Source: Rikenellaceae bacterium
GTDB taxonomy: Bacteria; Bacteroidota; Bacteroidia; Bacteroidales; Rikenellaceae
Direction of reading: 5' to 3'
DNA length: 64,000 nucleotides
Assembly: GCA_015059875.1 (NCBI GenBank)
Contig: SUZQ01000003.1
Span: forward strand, 1-64,000
In this document: piece by piece, positions 54,285-64,000 of the stretch
How positions within the stretch are numbered: position 1 is the first letter of the stretch
Layout of the letters: each line of letters opens with the position of its first letter
Made by a program: the position numbers and the translations under genes
The notes under the pieces: model-generated
Database searches by the model: none
What the model saw: the letters and a program-made list of their open reading frames with translations, nothing else
Told to the model about the DNA's origin: nothing

Positions 54285-54307
54285 ATTCTCCGTTTGTTTT
54301 CTTATTG

Positions 54308-54315
54308 CAAATATA
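54308..54315 (-). promoter_or_regulatory. Putative -7 box TATATTTG for the pheA operon
   Basis: caaatata on plus, ~24 bp upstream of the leader-peptide ATG; -33 box not clear. Confidence 0.5.
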
Positions 54316-54374
54316 GAAAAAAATTGATAAAAAATCGCATATCCGTAATAAAATCGGTCTATCTATACAATTAA

Positions 54375-56963
54375 TTATTTACCGACATTGTGCATACCTC
54401 TGATGCTGAGTGCTTTGCTGAAATCTTCGAGTGAGAGTTTTGTTTCGACACTCACCGTGCGACTCTCGCCGGCCGCCAAGTCGAACCAATTATCCGAGAA
54501 GTGCAACAAATCGCCATTGTCGGTGGCGTGCAACTCCAAAGCACGGACAAAAAAGTCGGTCGAAACGGTTATCTCGTATCTGTTCTCGCCCACCGCCTTG
54601 ATCGTGTGGCGGATATTGGCTTGTGGCAATTGCAGATGCTTGTTAAAAGCGAAGAATGTGTTGTTCTCGCACACCTTGCCGCTCTTGTTCTCGAAGCGTG
54701 TGTGCAGATAACAACGCACCGTATCGGCAGGGTTACGGAGCAGTTCGGTAACCGCTGCATCGAAGATAGCCGTAGCAGCGTTTGCCTTGGCGGATGTAGT
54801 GAACGACTTGCTATATAGACGGTTGCCCTCAAAGTCTATAACTTCGATTGTAGCGCGTCCGTCCGAGCGCGTCATTTCGTCTGAAACGAGCGATACGCCA
54901 ACCTTGCCATCCAGCACATACGGCGAGATGATAAGATTCTCGAAAGCACGGCGTGTCGCATAGTGCATAGGCTTCCAATTTCCGTAGTAGTCGATAGCAG
55001 TTGAAGAGGTTACAGGCCAGCAGTCGTTCAACTTCCAAAGCAGCGAACCCCAGCAGTAACCCTTGTCGCGACGATGTGCTTCGATAGCCATCTTGAAGGC
55101 ATCACTCTGCAAAATGCGCGATACATAGAGCGTATCTTTAAGCGTCTTGGCCGCAGGGTAATATTGTGCGTTATATCGTTTGAGTCGGCTATCGGCAACC
55201 AACGGCTTTGCTGCCTTCTGATGCCAGAGCATTGCATCGTGCATTGTGTGGCGATCCTCCTCACGAGGGATAAACTTGGCAATGGTCTCGTAGAATGGAT
55301 AACTCTGATAACCATACTCGCTGAAAAAGCGGGCACGCTTGCGTATAAATCCGTCGAGTCCAACTCTTCCTGCCCATACAGTCCAATAGTGGAAATCACC
55401 CTTTGTACCGTTTGGCTTTACGAAATACTCGCCCGAGAATGGCGAACTTACACGGTAAGGAAGATCGGGCGAGAGTTTGGCACACACCTCGCCAATAGTG
55501 TTGTACTGCGCACGGAATTGCTTGGCTGCATACTCAATCTGCTCGGCGGTATGCAACTTCTTCTTATTCTTGCGCATATTGTAGTAGTTATCCTCACACT
55601 CGTTGTTACCGCACCATATTACCACCGATGGATGCTGGCGCAGACGGCGTACCTGGTATTCGGCTTCGTGCTTGATATTCTCCAACAGCGCACCCTCGGC
55701 AGGATATAGCGAACAAGAGAACATAAAGTCCTGCCATACAAGCAGACCGAGTTTGTCGCATATCTCATAGAAACACTCACGCTCATATATACCTCCTCCC
55801 CATACGCGGATGGTGTTCATATTTGCCTCGACAGCTGCGGTGAGCAACTTTTCATATCGTGCGTCGGAAACTCGATTAGTAAAGAGGTCCTGAGGAATAT
55901 AGTTTGTACCTTTCGAGAAGATAGGCTTGCCGTTGAGTACAAAACGGAATGATGCGCCCTGCTCATCGGGCTGCTCCTCTATGGCAAAGGTGCGTACTCC
56001 GACAAGAGAGTTATCGGATGCAAGTGTGCGGTTGTCGCAGATAATCTCTGCCTGCCACTTGTAGAGGTGTGGCTCGCCTACCCCATTGCACCACCACAAT
56101 TTTGGATTCTTCAACATCCACTCTGTCGAAACGCTGTTTGCGCCACGCTTCAACGCAACCTCCTTCGAGGTAAGAATCTTTGCTCCATCCTTAATTACAA
56201 GGCGACAGTTTATATCGCGCTCGGCTGTGATGTCGGCCTCGTAGCGCATCTTTGCACGCCCCTTTTCGATGGCAAGGGTGCGGTAGTGAGGATTCTCCAT
56301 CTTCACATTGCTCCATCCCGAAAGCACCACATCTCCATGGATACCCGAAGTTACAAGACGAGGGCCCCAATCCCATCCGAAGTGGTAAGCGGCCTTGCGA
56401 ACAAATACGCTCACACGCTTGTTGCCGATACCTCCCGTTTTGGATTGGTCGTTCTGGCAGGGGTAGTAAATACCCGTTGCCGCCATCGACTTATCCCACA
56501 ACTCTATACCGCGAGCGATGGGCGAGTGAAAACAAATTTCGAGAAGATTATCTTTTGCTTTGAGCAACTTCTTCACATCGGCAGACCACAGACGGAACAT
56601 ATTGTCGGTTGAGAGTATCTGTGTGCCGTTGAGCGTTACGGTAGCGAAGGTATCGAGTCCGTAAAAGAACAATTCGATATTACTCTCCGCCATTAGTGCA
56701 CCATCCACATCAAAGCGCATGCGGTAGTGCCAATTCTCCTTATCCACCCACTGGGCAGCCTTCTCGTTCATCATCACAAACGGATCTTCGAGCTGTCCGA
56801 TGGCCATAAGGTCGGTATGTACACACCCCGGAACAGTCGCAGGGTGCCAATTAAAGTATCTCTCTCCTTTGAACTCCCAGCCACAATTTAGATTCTGTCG
56901 CGATGCCGCAGAGAGTGAAATTGTAGCAGAAATTAGAATAAGAAAAGTTAGAAATTTCTTCAT
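54375..56963 (-). CDS. Beta-mannosidase (GH2-like)
   Basis: LNCGWEFKGERYFNWHPATVPGCVHTDLM; NTIRVWGGGIYERECFYEICDKLGLLVWQDFMF; VIWCGNNECEDNYY. Confidence 0.93.
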   Translation of the reverse strand: MKKFLTFLILISATISLSAASRQNLNCGWEFKGERYFNWHPATVPGCVHTDLMAIGQLEDPFVMMNEKAAQWVDKENWHYRMRFDVDGALMAESNIELFFYGLDTFATVTLNGTQILSTDNMFRLWSADVKKLLKAKDNLLEICFHSPIARGIELWDKSMAATGIYYPCQNDQSKTGGIGNKRVSVFVRKAAYHFGWDWGPRLVTSGIHGDVVLSGWSNVKMENPHYRTLAIEKGRAKMRYEADITAERDINCRLVIKDGAKILTSKEVALKRGANSVSTEWMLKNPKLWWCNGVGEPHLYKWQAEIICDNRTLASDNSLVGVRTFAIEEQPDEQGASFRFVLNGKPIFSKGTNYIPQDLFTNRVSDARYEKLLTAAVEANMNTIRVWGGGIYERECFYEICDKLGLLVWQDFMFSCSLYPAEGALLENIKHEAEYQVRRLRQHPSVVIWCGNNECEDNYYNMRKNKKKLHTAEQIEYAAKQFRAQYNTIGEVCAKLSPDLPYRVSSPFSGEYFVKPNGTKGDFHYWTVWAGRVGLDGFIRKRARFFSEYGYQSYPFYETIAKFIPREEDRHTMHDAMLWHQKAAKPLVADSRLKRYNAQYYPAAKTLKDTLYVSRILQSDAFKMAIEAHRRDKGYCWGSLLWKLNDCWPVTSSTAIDYYGNWKPMHYATRRAFENLIISPYVLDGKVGVSLVSDEMTRSDGRATIEVIDFEGNRLYSKSFTTSAKANAATAIFDAAVTELLRNPADTVRCYLHTRFENKSGKVCENNTFFAFNKHLQLPQANIRHTIKAVGENRYEITVSTDFFVRALELHATDNGDLLHFSDNWFDLAAGESRTVSVETKLSLEDFSKALSIRGMHNVGK

Positions 56964-56992
56964 AAAAGTATTGAGTTTTAGGTTATTGCAAG

Positions 56993-57706
56993 TTATCCGA
57001 TAATAAAAATCGTAGGTCGCTTATTGATTTCAGGCAAGCCCATTTTGCGCCACTCGGCAATGGTGGCGGTGCGGATATACTCGCTTTGGGAGGTTATATC
57101 GCAAGCGATACAGAGGCGAGTCTGCGCTCCACACGAGGCGAGAATCTGCTCTGCCAACTTTATATTGCGGTAGGGGGCTTCGATAAAGAGTTGCGACTGA
57201 TGTTCGCCCGAAGCTCTGCTCTCCAATCGCTTAATTGCGCGTGTACGCTCTGGCTCTTTAACGGGGAGATAGCCATTGAAGGCAAAGGATTGACCACTCA
57301 ATCCCGACGCCATAACAGCCATAATAATAGATGAAGGCCCAACTAACGGCACAATGCGAATACCAGCACGATGACACGCCTCAACAACAAGTTGTCCAGG
57401 GTCTGCCACCGCTGGAACTCCCGCCTCCGAAATTACACCTGCCGAGCGACCTGCCTTAATCTTTGCGACCATTCGCTCCACATCGCGTGGCGAGGTGGTG
57501 TGTTCGCTCAGCTCGTCAAACTCCAACTCGTCAATCTTGCCCGACAAGCCCGCTTTCGACAAAAAACGACGCGCCGAACGGATATTTTCCACTATAAAAT
57601 AGTCGAGCGAGGTTATTATATTACGATTGCCCTCTGGTGTTACATCATAGGGCAAAGTCTCCTCTGAAATGGGACAAGGGATAAGGTATAGAACGCCTTT
57701 ATTCAT
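56993..57706 (-). CDS. RsmI-like SAM-dependent methyltransferase (tetrapyrrole methylase fold)
   Basis: VLYLIPCPISEETLP; GVISEAGVPAVADPGQLVVEACHRAGIRIVPLVGPSSIIMAVMASGL. Confidence 0.88.
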   Translation of the reverse strand: MNKGVLYLIPCPISEETLPYDVTPEGNRNIITSLDYFIVENIRSARRFLSKAGLSGKIDELEFDELSEHTTSPRDVERMVAKIKAGRSAGVISEAGVPAVADPGQLVVEACHRAGIRIVPLVGPSSIIMAVMASGLSGQSFAFNGYLPVKEPERTRAIKRLESRASGEHQSQLFIEAPYRNIKLAEQILASCGAQTRLCIACDITSQSEYIRTATIAEWRKMGLPEINKRPTIFIIG

Positions 57707-60053
57707 TTATGTAGATTCGTTTTACTCGTTTTGCCACCGAGGTAAGCACCTCATAAGGGATTGTTCCGAGTACGGCTGCCATATCGGCTGCGGTGTTGCC
57801 GCGCTCTGCCGAGAAGATAGTGACCTCGTCGCCCTCCTCGATGCCCTCAATTCCCGTGATATCAATCATGCAGCTATCCATACAGATATTGCCAATGGTC
57901 TTGGCGCGCTTACCCGCAACAATCATCTCCCACGCTCCATTTCCGAGGTGGCGATTCAAGCCGTCGGCATAACCTACGGGTATAGTGGCAATACGGCTCT
58001 CCTTTTCGATTTTGCCGTTGCGACCATAACCCACGGTATCACCCTCGTGAAGAGTGCGAATCTGCACTATGCGTGTGCGGAGTGTCGATACAGGCTCCAA
58101 CGCCTCGCCCTCTGTAGAGGAGAAGCCGTACAAGCCGATGCCTAAACGACACATATCGAATCGCGCCTCCTCGAATCGCAGCATCGCCTCCGAAGCGGCT
58201 GCGTGGCGCAATGGGCGATATGGTAATGACTCCATAATTGCGGAACTGATAGCATCGTAAGTGGCAATCTGCTGACGCGAGAAATCATCTTGCGCTCTAT
58301 CGTCTGCAACGCAGAGATGGGTGAAGATAGACGCCACGCGCACACTCTGGGCTGTGCGAGCAAGCACCTCATTTAACTCCGAAATATCCTCTTTTACAAA
58401 GCCGAGGCGGTGCATTCCGCTATCAATTTTCAGATGTATAGGGTAGTTGCGCTCGCCAGCGCGCTCCACAGCCTGCACAAACGATGCGAGTGAACGGAAC
58501 GAGTATATCTCTGGCTCAAGCGAGTGGTTAATCATCGTGTCGAAGCTTGCATCGTCGGCATTCAGTACCACGATAGGCATCGTGATACCCCCTTCACGCA
58601 GAGCAACACCCTCGTCGGCAAATGCCACTGCGAGATATGAGATACCCTGCTTCTGCAACATCTTGGCAATCTCCGTGTCGCCAGCTCCGTAGCTCGACGC
58701 CTTAACCATAGCCACAAGGCGCGTTGCCGAGCCTATCTTTGTGCGGAAATGGTTTATGTTGCGAGCCATAGCCTGCAAATTAACCTCCAATACGGTGGTG
58801 TGACTATGCTGCTCCAAGCGGTGAGAGAGTCGCTCTAATCGGCTGGCGCGATTTCCCTTTATCAATACAGCGCAATCAGCGATATCCAATTTGCCAACAT
58901 TCGCCATAGCCTCTTCCGTAGAGGCGAAGAATAGAGAGTTGGCGGAAAACTCTCCGCGAGCTAACGACAAGCCCTCGCCAATACCTACGAAGCGGTCAAT
59001 CTTCGCTTCGCGCGTCATCCGCGCAACCTCTTTGTATATATTTTCGTTGCCACTCTGCAAGATGTCGGAGAGGATAAGCACAGTTTTGCGACTACCTGCC
59101 ACCGAGCGCAGATTATCCAGCGCAATCGAGAGCGAGTGCAAATCGGCACTATACGAATCGTCTATAATAATTGAGTTCTCAACCCCCTGCTTAACCTCCA
59201 AGCGCATCGCTACGGGTTGTAGTTGCGATAGGTCGGGCGTTTCGTAATCCATAACGCTAAAAAACGCTGCTACGAGTTCGGCATTGTGTTGTGTGGCGCA
59301 ATCAACCATCTGCGGAACGGCTGCTACGGTAGCCGCATCTACAAGGTTACGATTGTCAAATCGCTTCTCGATAACCTCCGCCAACGCAGGGTATGCCGAG
59401 TGGTAGATTATATCCGCTGCGGTCTGCGCAAGTAGAATCTTCTCGTCAATCTTCTCCTCCAACGAGGCGAAACCCTGCTGGTGTGCATCGCCAATCGAGG
59501 TAAAGATTACCACATCGGGAGTAATCATCTTGTAGAGTCGCTCCATCTCGCCCTTCTGCGAAATGCCCGCTTCGATAACTGCAACATCGTAGGTGTTGTC
59601 CAACATTAAAAGCGACAACGCCACACCCAACTGCGAATTGTAACTGCGTGGCGAACGGAAAAGTTTTGCATCACTCGGGGCGCACTGTGCAATCCACTCC
59701 TTAACAGTAGTCTTGCCGTTTGAGCCAGTGATACCGACTACCGTACCTCGGAAGTTGTCGCGGTGGTGGGTTGCCAAACTCTGCAAAGCCGAGAGCGAAT
59801 TTTCGACTACTACAGCTCCACAGCCATCCACCATCTCCACCTCGCGCTCTACCATAAAGGCCTTTACGCCACGCTCCATAACCTCTGCGATGTGGTCGTG
59901 AGCATCGTGATTTACACCACGCATAGCAACAAAGAGAGTGTCGTGCGCCACGGCATACGAACGACTATCGGTGGCAACCAATACCACCTCCAAATCGCAT
60001 CCCGTAAGGCGACCTCCCACTATACGCGCTATGTCTGACAATAGATATTTCAT
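57699..60053 (-). CDS. Bifunctional MurF / alanine racemase
   Basis: VVGITGSNGKTTVKEWIAQ plus IIDDSYSADLHSLSIALDNL (MurF); C-terminal VNLQAMARNINHFRTKIGSATRLVAMVKASSYGAG and VPVGYADGLNRHLGN-type racemase motifs. Confidence 0.95.
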   Translation of the reverse strand: MKYLLSDIARIVGGRLTGCDLEVVLVATDSRSYAVAHDTLFVAMRGVNHDAHDHIAEVMERGVKAFMVEREVEMVDGCGAVVVENSLSALQSLATHHRDNFRGTVVGITGSNGKTTVKEWIAQCAPSDAKLFRSPRSYNSQLGVALSLLMLDNTYDVAVIEAGISQKGEMERLYKMITPDVVIFTSIGDAHQQGFASLEEKIDEKILLAQTAADIIYHSAYPALAEVIEKRFDNRNLVDAATVAAVPQMVDCATQHNAELVAAFFSVMDYETPDLSQLQPVAMRLEVKQGVENSIIIDDSYSADLHSLSIALDNLRSVAGSRKTVLILSDILQSGNENIYKEVARMTREAKIDRFVGIGEGLSLARGEFSANSLFFASTEEAMANVGKLDIADCAVLIKGNRASRLERLSHRLEQHSHTTVLEVNLQAMARNINHFRTKIGSATRLVAMVKASSYGAGDTEIAKMLQKQGISYLAVAFADEGVALREGGITMPIVVLNADDASFDTMINHSLEPEIYSFRSLASFVQAVERAGERNYPIHLKIDSGMHRLGFVKEDISELNEVLARTAQSVRVASIFTHLCVADDRAQDDFSRQQIATYDAISSAIMESLPYRPLRHAAASEAMLRFEEARFDMCRLGIGLYGFSSTEGEALEPVSTLRTRIVQIRTLHEGDTVGYGRNGKIEKESRIATIPVGYADGLNRHLGNGAWEMIVAGKRAKTIGNICMDSCMIDITGIEGIEEGDEVTIFSAERGNTAADMAAVLGTIPYEVLTSVAKRVKRIYINE

Positions 60054-60064
60054 AAAACTATGCG

Positions 60065-62560
60065 CTAATCCTTGAATGTAACTATCGTTATGCCTGAGCC
60101 TCCTCTGTCGGGATGGTCATCCACAGCACTTGCCACCTGCGGCAACGAGCGAAGATAACGACGCACCTCCTCTTTCAACGCTCCCGTACCCTTTCCGTGT
60201 AGAATTGTAACACTGCTAACGCCAACCATCAGTGCGTCATCAACCAGACTCTGCACCCTCTCTATCGCCTCCATTACGCGCTCACCGCGAATATCTATCG
60301 AGGAGGTGAAGTTCAATCGGCGTTGCGATATATCTGCCGAAATAACGGTACGAGGTGTTTCAGGGCGTGTTGCACGCTTAAACTCTGCCGACGATATAAC
60401 CTCCAAACGAGCCGCCTCGACAGTTGTCAAGATTGCACCAAAGGCCACCTGAGCCCTCTTTCCGCGCACCTCTTTGACTACGCCTACGCCATTCTGTCCC
60501 ATTAATCGTACCTTTGCACCCACCTCCAAAGGCAACGCCTTTTTAGTCGGTTGCACAACCTCCTGCTTCGACTCGGCAGGGTTATTTTTGCGCTCCTCGC
60601 GTCGCTGCTGACGACGACGAAGTCGCTCCATTTCGCGCTCTATGCGCTCGTTGTCCTCAGAGTTGTCCGCCTCAATCTCCTCACGGAACTCCTCAAACTC
60701 GCGTCGCAACCACTTTGTCTGCTCCTTCTCGGCCTGCGCCTCGCGGATACCCTTAATCGTGTTCTCAATTTGGCGATTAGCTTCGGCAACCAACTCTTTG
60801 GCTTGCGCCTTCGCCTCGTGAAGAATGCGGTTGCGCTCCTCGCGGATGCCCGAAAGTTTCTCGCTCAACGCCTGCTCCATCTCCTCGACCTTGCGGTCGG
60901 TCTGACGAATGCGCTCACGCTTCTGCGCCCAATAGTGCTTGTCGCGTGCCACTTCGCGCAGCTGCTTTTCGAGGTCTATATGCTCCGAGCCAGCCTTCTC
61001 TTTTGCCGAGGCGATAATATCCTCCGAAAGACCAATCTTTCGTGCAATCTCTATTGCAAACGAACTTCCTGGCTTGCCGCACTCCAAGCGGAAGAGAGGG
61101 CGGATGTTCTGCACATCGAACATCATCGCTCCATTTGTTACGCCTTCGTGATTCGAAGCGTAATATTTAATATTCGAGTAGTGGGTAGTGATAACACCAT
61201 AGCAGCCACTCGCCACCAACTTTTCGAGTATCGCTTCGGCAATGGCCGCACCTATCACAGGCTCCGTTCCCGAACCGAACTCGTCAATCAAAACCATCGT
61301 CTTTGCATCTGCTCCCGCCACCATCGCCTTCATATTGATAAGGTGCGATGAGTAGGTCGAGAGGTCGTTGTCGATGGATTGTTCGTCGCCGATATTTATA
61401 TAAATCTTGTTGAATACGGGAAGTTCGCTCATCTCCGATGCGGTGATAGGGTAGCCGCATTGGAACATATACTGCAACAGACCAACGGTCTTTAAGCAGA
61501 CCGATTTTCCTCCCGCATTTGGTCCCGAAATCACGAGTATGCGCTTCGCGTTATCCAACTCTGCATCGAGTGGTACGATGACGCGCTTTTGGCGTTTGAG
61601 CGACTGCGATAGCAGCGGATGTTTTGCTGTATGGAGTACCAAGCGATCATCCTCCGAAATAATTGGTCGCCCAGCCCCATTTTCGATTGCCCAACGAGCC
61701 TTTGCGCGTACCATATCGACCACCGCCATAAACTCCTCGGTGCGCTCAACATCGGCTATATCGAGGCGTACGGTCTCGGTGAAGGCTGTAAGGATGCGGA
61801 CAATCTCTCTGCGCTCCTCATACTCCAACTCGCGCAGCATATTGTTCAACTCAACGACCTCGGCTGGCTCGACATAGAAGGTCTTACCCGTTGCCGACTC
61901 GTCGTGAATAAAGCCGTTGAGTTTGCGTTTGTTCGACGCCGAAACGGGAATTACGGCGCGCCCCTCACGAATCGAAATCGAAGCGTCGCTCTCGACTATT
62001 CCGCTTGACTTTGCCGCCTGCAAAATAGCTTGTAGCCGTTTCGAGACCTGACCTTCGTGACGACGAATCTGCTGACGAATTTCGCGCAACTCTGGGGATG
62101 CTCCATCGCGAACTGTGTTGTTATCGTCGATAATGCGACGAATATCTGCAACAATATGCCACAGAGCCTTCACGGGCTTTGCGAGGGCGGTGAGTGATGG
62201 GTATCGTGTCGCGTCGCTCTTGTGGAGGAACTGCACAAAATCTCCTGCCGAAATGAGCGCTCTACCCAGCTGAATAACCTCCTGCACCTCCAAGAAAGTG
62301 CCTTCGACCTTTGCCTTTTCGACAATGTCGGCAATATCGTAGAACTCCTCGGTTGGAGCTTCGCGCTCGGAGAGCAACACCTGTCGCATCTCCTCGGCAA
62401 GCGAGTGGCGGCGTTCTATCTCCCTTCGCACAGCAGTAAAGCCCTCGTTAGCAAGCAAATCGCGAGCGTGTTGCATCGTACACAATGCAACACACTGTTC
62501 GCGAATAGTGCTAAAACCTATCTTCGCCTCGAAATTCGATGGGTAGATTACCGTTTTCAT
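60065..62560 (-). CDS. mutS2: Endonuclease MutS2
   Basis: LVISGPNAGGKSVCLKTVGLLQ; STYSSHLINMKAMVAGADAKTMVLIDEFGSGTEP; C-terminal Smr domain IDIRGERVMEAIERVQSLVDDALMVG..TILHGKGTGALKEEVRRYL. Confidence 0.95.
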   Translation of the reverse strand: MKTVIYPSNFEAKIGFSTIREQCVALCTMQHARDLLANEGFTAVRREIERRHSLAEEMRQVLLSEREAPTEEFYDIADIVEKAKVEGTFLEVQEVIQLGRALISAGDFVQFLHKSDATRYPSLTALAKPVKALWHIVADIRRIIDDNNTVRDGASPELREIRQQIRRHEGQVSKRLQAILQAAKSSGIVESDASISIREGRAVIPVSASNKRKLNGFIHDESATGKTFYVEPAEVVELNNMLRELEYEERREIVRILTAFTETVRLDIADVERTEEFMAVVDMVRAKARWAIENGAGRPIISEDDRLVLHTAKHPLLSQSLKRQKRVIVPLDAELDNAKRILVISGPNAGGKSVCLKTVGLLQYMFQCGYPITASEMSELPVFNKIYINIGDEQSIDNDLSTYSSHLINMKAMVAGADAKTMVLIDEFGSGTEPVIGAAIAEAILEKLVASGCYGVITTHYSNIKYYASNHEGVTNGAMMFDVQNIRPLFRLECGKPGSSFAIEIARKIGLSEDIIASAKEKAGSEHIDLEKQLREVARDKHYWAQKRERIRQTDRKVEEMEQALSEKLSGIREERNRILHEAKAQAKELVAEANRQIENTIKGIREAQAEKEQTKWLRREFEEFREEIEADNSEDNERIEREMERLRRRQQRREERKNNPAESKQEVVQPTKKALPLEVGAKVRLMGQNGVGVVKEVRGKRAQVAFGAILTTVEAARLEVISSAEFKRATRPETPRTVISADISQRRLNFTSSIDIRGERVMEAIERVQSLVDDALMVGVSSVTILHGKGTGALKEEVRRYLRSLPQVASAVDDHPDRGGSGITIVTFKD

Positions 62561-62565
62561 TTTGT

Positions 62566-62608
62566 GGCTGTTAGCCATTAGCCATTAGCCATTAGCCATT
62601 GGCTTTGT
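62566..62608. repeat. Dispersed ttagcca heptamer repeat, reverse orientation of the 24774/47056 repeats
   Basis: ggctgttagccattagccattagccattagccattggctttgtta. Confidence 0.8.
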
Positions 62609-62676
62609 TAGTTAAAAGTTAAAAACGATTTATCGTTTTGCCTTTAATTATCAATTGTCAATTCGTCAATTGTCAA

Positions 62677-63639
62677 TTATTTATTTGCCTTCTTCTTTGC
62701 TTTGTCGGCAGCCTTTGCAGCCTTGTCTGCCTGCTTCTCCTCGTAGCTCTTCTTGCCGAATACGGTTACATTGATGTAACGCTTAGGATTCTCCTTCAAG
62801 TCTGCTAACAGGAACGACAAGTTCTGCGATGCTTGAGCCAACTCCTTGTACAACTTCTCGTCCGATACGAGGTTGCCAATCGAGCCGCTTCCGCTATTAA
62901 TCTTCGCCAAGAGGGTATTAACCTCTGCGATTGCCTGCGCCAACTTCGCGCCACTCTGCTGCTCATTCAGAGCGTGAGTAACCGAGTTTATGTCGGAAAT
63001 AATGCTATCCAACTTCTCTCCGTTTTGGTTGAGCGTTGCGCAGAAACCGTCAATATTGCCAATAATGTTCGACTTTTTCAAGTCAGCCATCACTGCGTTG
63101 AGGTTTGCCACTGTCTTGGTTAAATTCTTCGAGTTGTCGTCAATCAACGAGTCTACTCCCGAAATGGTCTGGTTAAGGTTGTCGAGCAGAGTTGCTACGC
63201 GACTCTTGATATCGCCAAGTTCGTTTGCCAAAGTGTCGAACATATCGAGCGTTACACCCGTTTGAATTGTATCGCCACTCTTCAAATATTCGGTTGCCTC
63301 GCCAAGCTTAATCTCGATAGACTTTCCGCCCATCAGACCTGCGCTGAACATCATTGCTTTCGAGTCGGTAGGAATGTCGTAACTCTTGCTTACCGAGAGG
63401 TTTACATCCACACCTCCCTGCTCAAGGTTCAACTTTACGCCCGTTACCTGACCAACCTTCACTCCGTTGATAACTATGGCTGCAGCATCCTGCAAACCAT
63501 TTACCTGCTCGTAGTGTGCAGTATAGTTGCGACTGCGACCAAGCACATCAAGTCCACTCAAAAAACGGATACCTGCCCATGCGCAAAGCAGTATCACTAC
63601 TGCATAGATACCAATCTTTACCTCTTTTCTCATCTTCAT
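62677..63639 (-). CDS. MlaD/MCE-family substrate-binding protein
   Basis: VKIGIYAVVILLCAWAGIRFLSGLDVLGRSRNYTAHYEQVNGLQDAAAIVINGVKVGQVTGVKL. Confidence 0.9.
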   Translation of the reverse strand: MKMRKEVKIGIYAVVILLCAWAGIRFLSGLDVLGRSRNYTAHYEQVNGLQDAAAIVINGVKVGQVTGVKLNLEQGGVDVNLSVSKSYDIPTDSKAMMFSAGLMGGKSIEIKLGEATEYLKSGDTIQTGVTLDMFDTLANELGDIKSRVATLLDNLNQTISGVDSLIDDNSKNLTKTVANLNAVMADLKKSNIIGNIDGFCATLNQNGEKLDSIISDINSVTHALNEQQSGAKLAQAIAEVNTLLAKINSGSGSIGNLVSDEKLYKELAQASQNLSFLLADLKENPKRYINVTVFGKKSYEEKQADKAAKAADKAKKKANK

Positions 63640-63644
63640 AATGA

Positions 63645-64000
63645 TTAATGTTTTCTATATTTTTCTGTTCTCCAATCCTTGATAACGCCACTCCAATTCA
63701 GACCGAATGCAAAGTCGTAAACATTGCCGTCTGCATCCTTGTAGCATTTGAGGTCGAACGGAACATCCTCCTTGTTCTCCTCTACGGTACGCATATCCTT
63801 CGGCATCTGCATAGGGAGTAATCCCGAAGGCTCAACACTACCCTTGATAATATCGACATATGCTTGGTCCTTGATGCCGAATCCTATCAAAATAGCATCA
63901 GCATAAGGCTCTACCTCCGAGAATACCATAGATCGCTCACCACGAACAACAAGAATTACAGGTCGCTTACCCATTAACTTCTTTGCACGAATTACGGCTT
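63645..64000 (-). CDS. C-terminal part of a glycoside hydrolase family 3 protein (N-terminus beyond window)
   Basis: KRPVILVVRGERSMVFSEVEPYADAILIGFGIKDQAYVDIIKGSVEPSGLLPMQMP; DFAFGLNWSGV. Confidence 0.82.
   Translation of the reverse strand, partial: AVIRAKKLMGKRPVILVVRGERSMVFSEVEPYADAILIGFGIKDQAYVDIIKGSVEPSGLLPMQMPKDMRTVEENKEDVPFDLKCYKDADGNVYDFAFGLNWSGVIKDWRTEKYRKH

Noticed and set aside
54174-54374. 66-aa basic plus-strand ORF
   Set aside because: Starts with TTG inside a hairpin and lies antisense to the pheA leader peptide; the attenuator explains the region better.
57699-60053. MurF-alanine racemase fusion as a novelty
   Set aside because: This bifunctional arrangement is already known in Bacteroidetes, as is the DAHP synthase-chorismate mutase fusion at 51026-52084.
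60551-61351. 266-aa plus-strand ORF opposite mutS2
   Set aside because: Shadow ORF over the MutS2 coding region.
62640-62680. tcaattgtcaattcgtcaattgtcaatt and, at 41660-41697, ttgagaattgagaatt repeats as regulatory elements
   Set aside because: Short AT-rich simple repeats common in Bacteroidetes intergenic DNA; nothing ties them to a function here.

Overview
64 kb chromosomal window with Bacteroidetes character (TAnnTTTG-type -7 boxes, fused MurF-Alr, fused DAHP synthase-chorismate mutase, GldE-like protein next to the fts cluster). No rRNA, tRNA, CRISPR array or complete prophage was recognised. Most of the window is housekeeping: murG-murC-ftsQ-ftsA-ftsZ, an RND efflux operon, pyrD, pdxB, murB, tilS, holA, a pheA/aro operon, beta-mannosidase, murF-alr, mutS2 and a MlaD-like protein. 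The outstanding feature is a co-directional array of 21 secreted S1/P1-nuclease-superfamily paralogs (4246-21900), interrupted once by dtd. They fall into two classes. Twelve type A proteins keep all nine canonical zinc ligands, including the mature N-terminal Trp right after the signal peptide. Nine type B proteins keep the fold hallmarks and the Trp but have lost most ligands. The last 16 genes form eight consecutive A-B pairs, and A and B subfamilies appear to match within pairs, as if A-B is the duplicating and functional unit. Other notable observations: (i) an apparent Phe/Tyr-responsive ribosome-mediated attenuator upstream of pheA, with leader peptide MFNHSSNYFFYFYFFSC, antiterminator and terminator; (ii) a four-helix-bundle (S23/IVS) gene bracketed by near-perfect inverted repeats made of heptamers; (iii) two tandem ~113-bp long-hairpin elements whose stem arms differ in sequence but stay complementary; (iv) a six-run potential G-quadruplex inside the array; (v) a coiled-coil insertion in FtsQ and a repeat-rich linker in FtsA. 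All calls come from reading the sequence and supplied ORFs; no database search was run.
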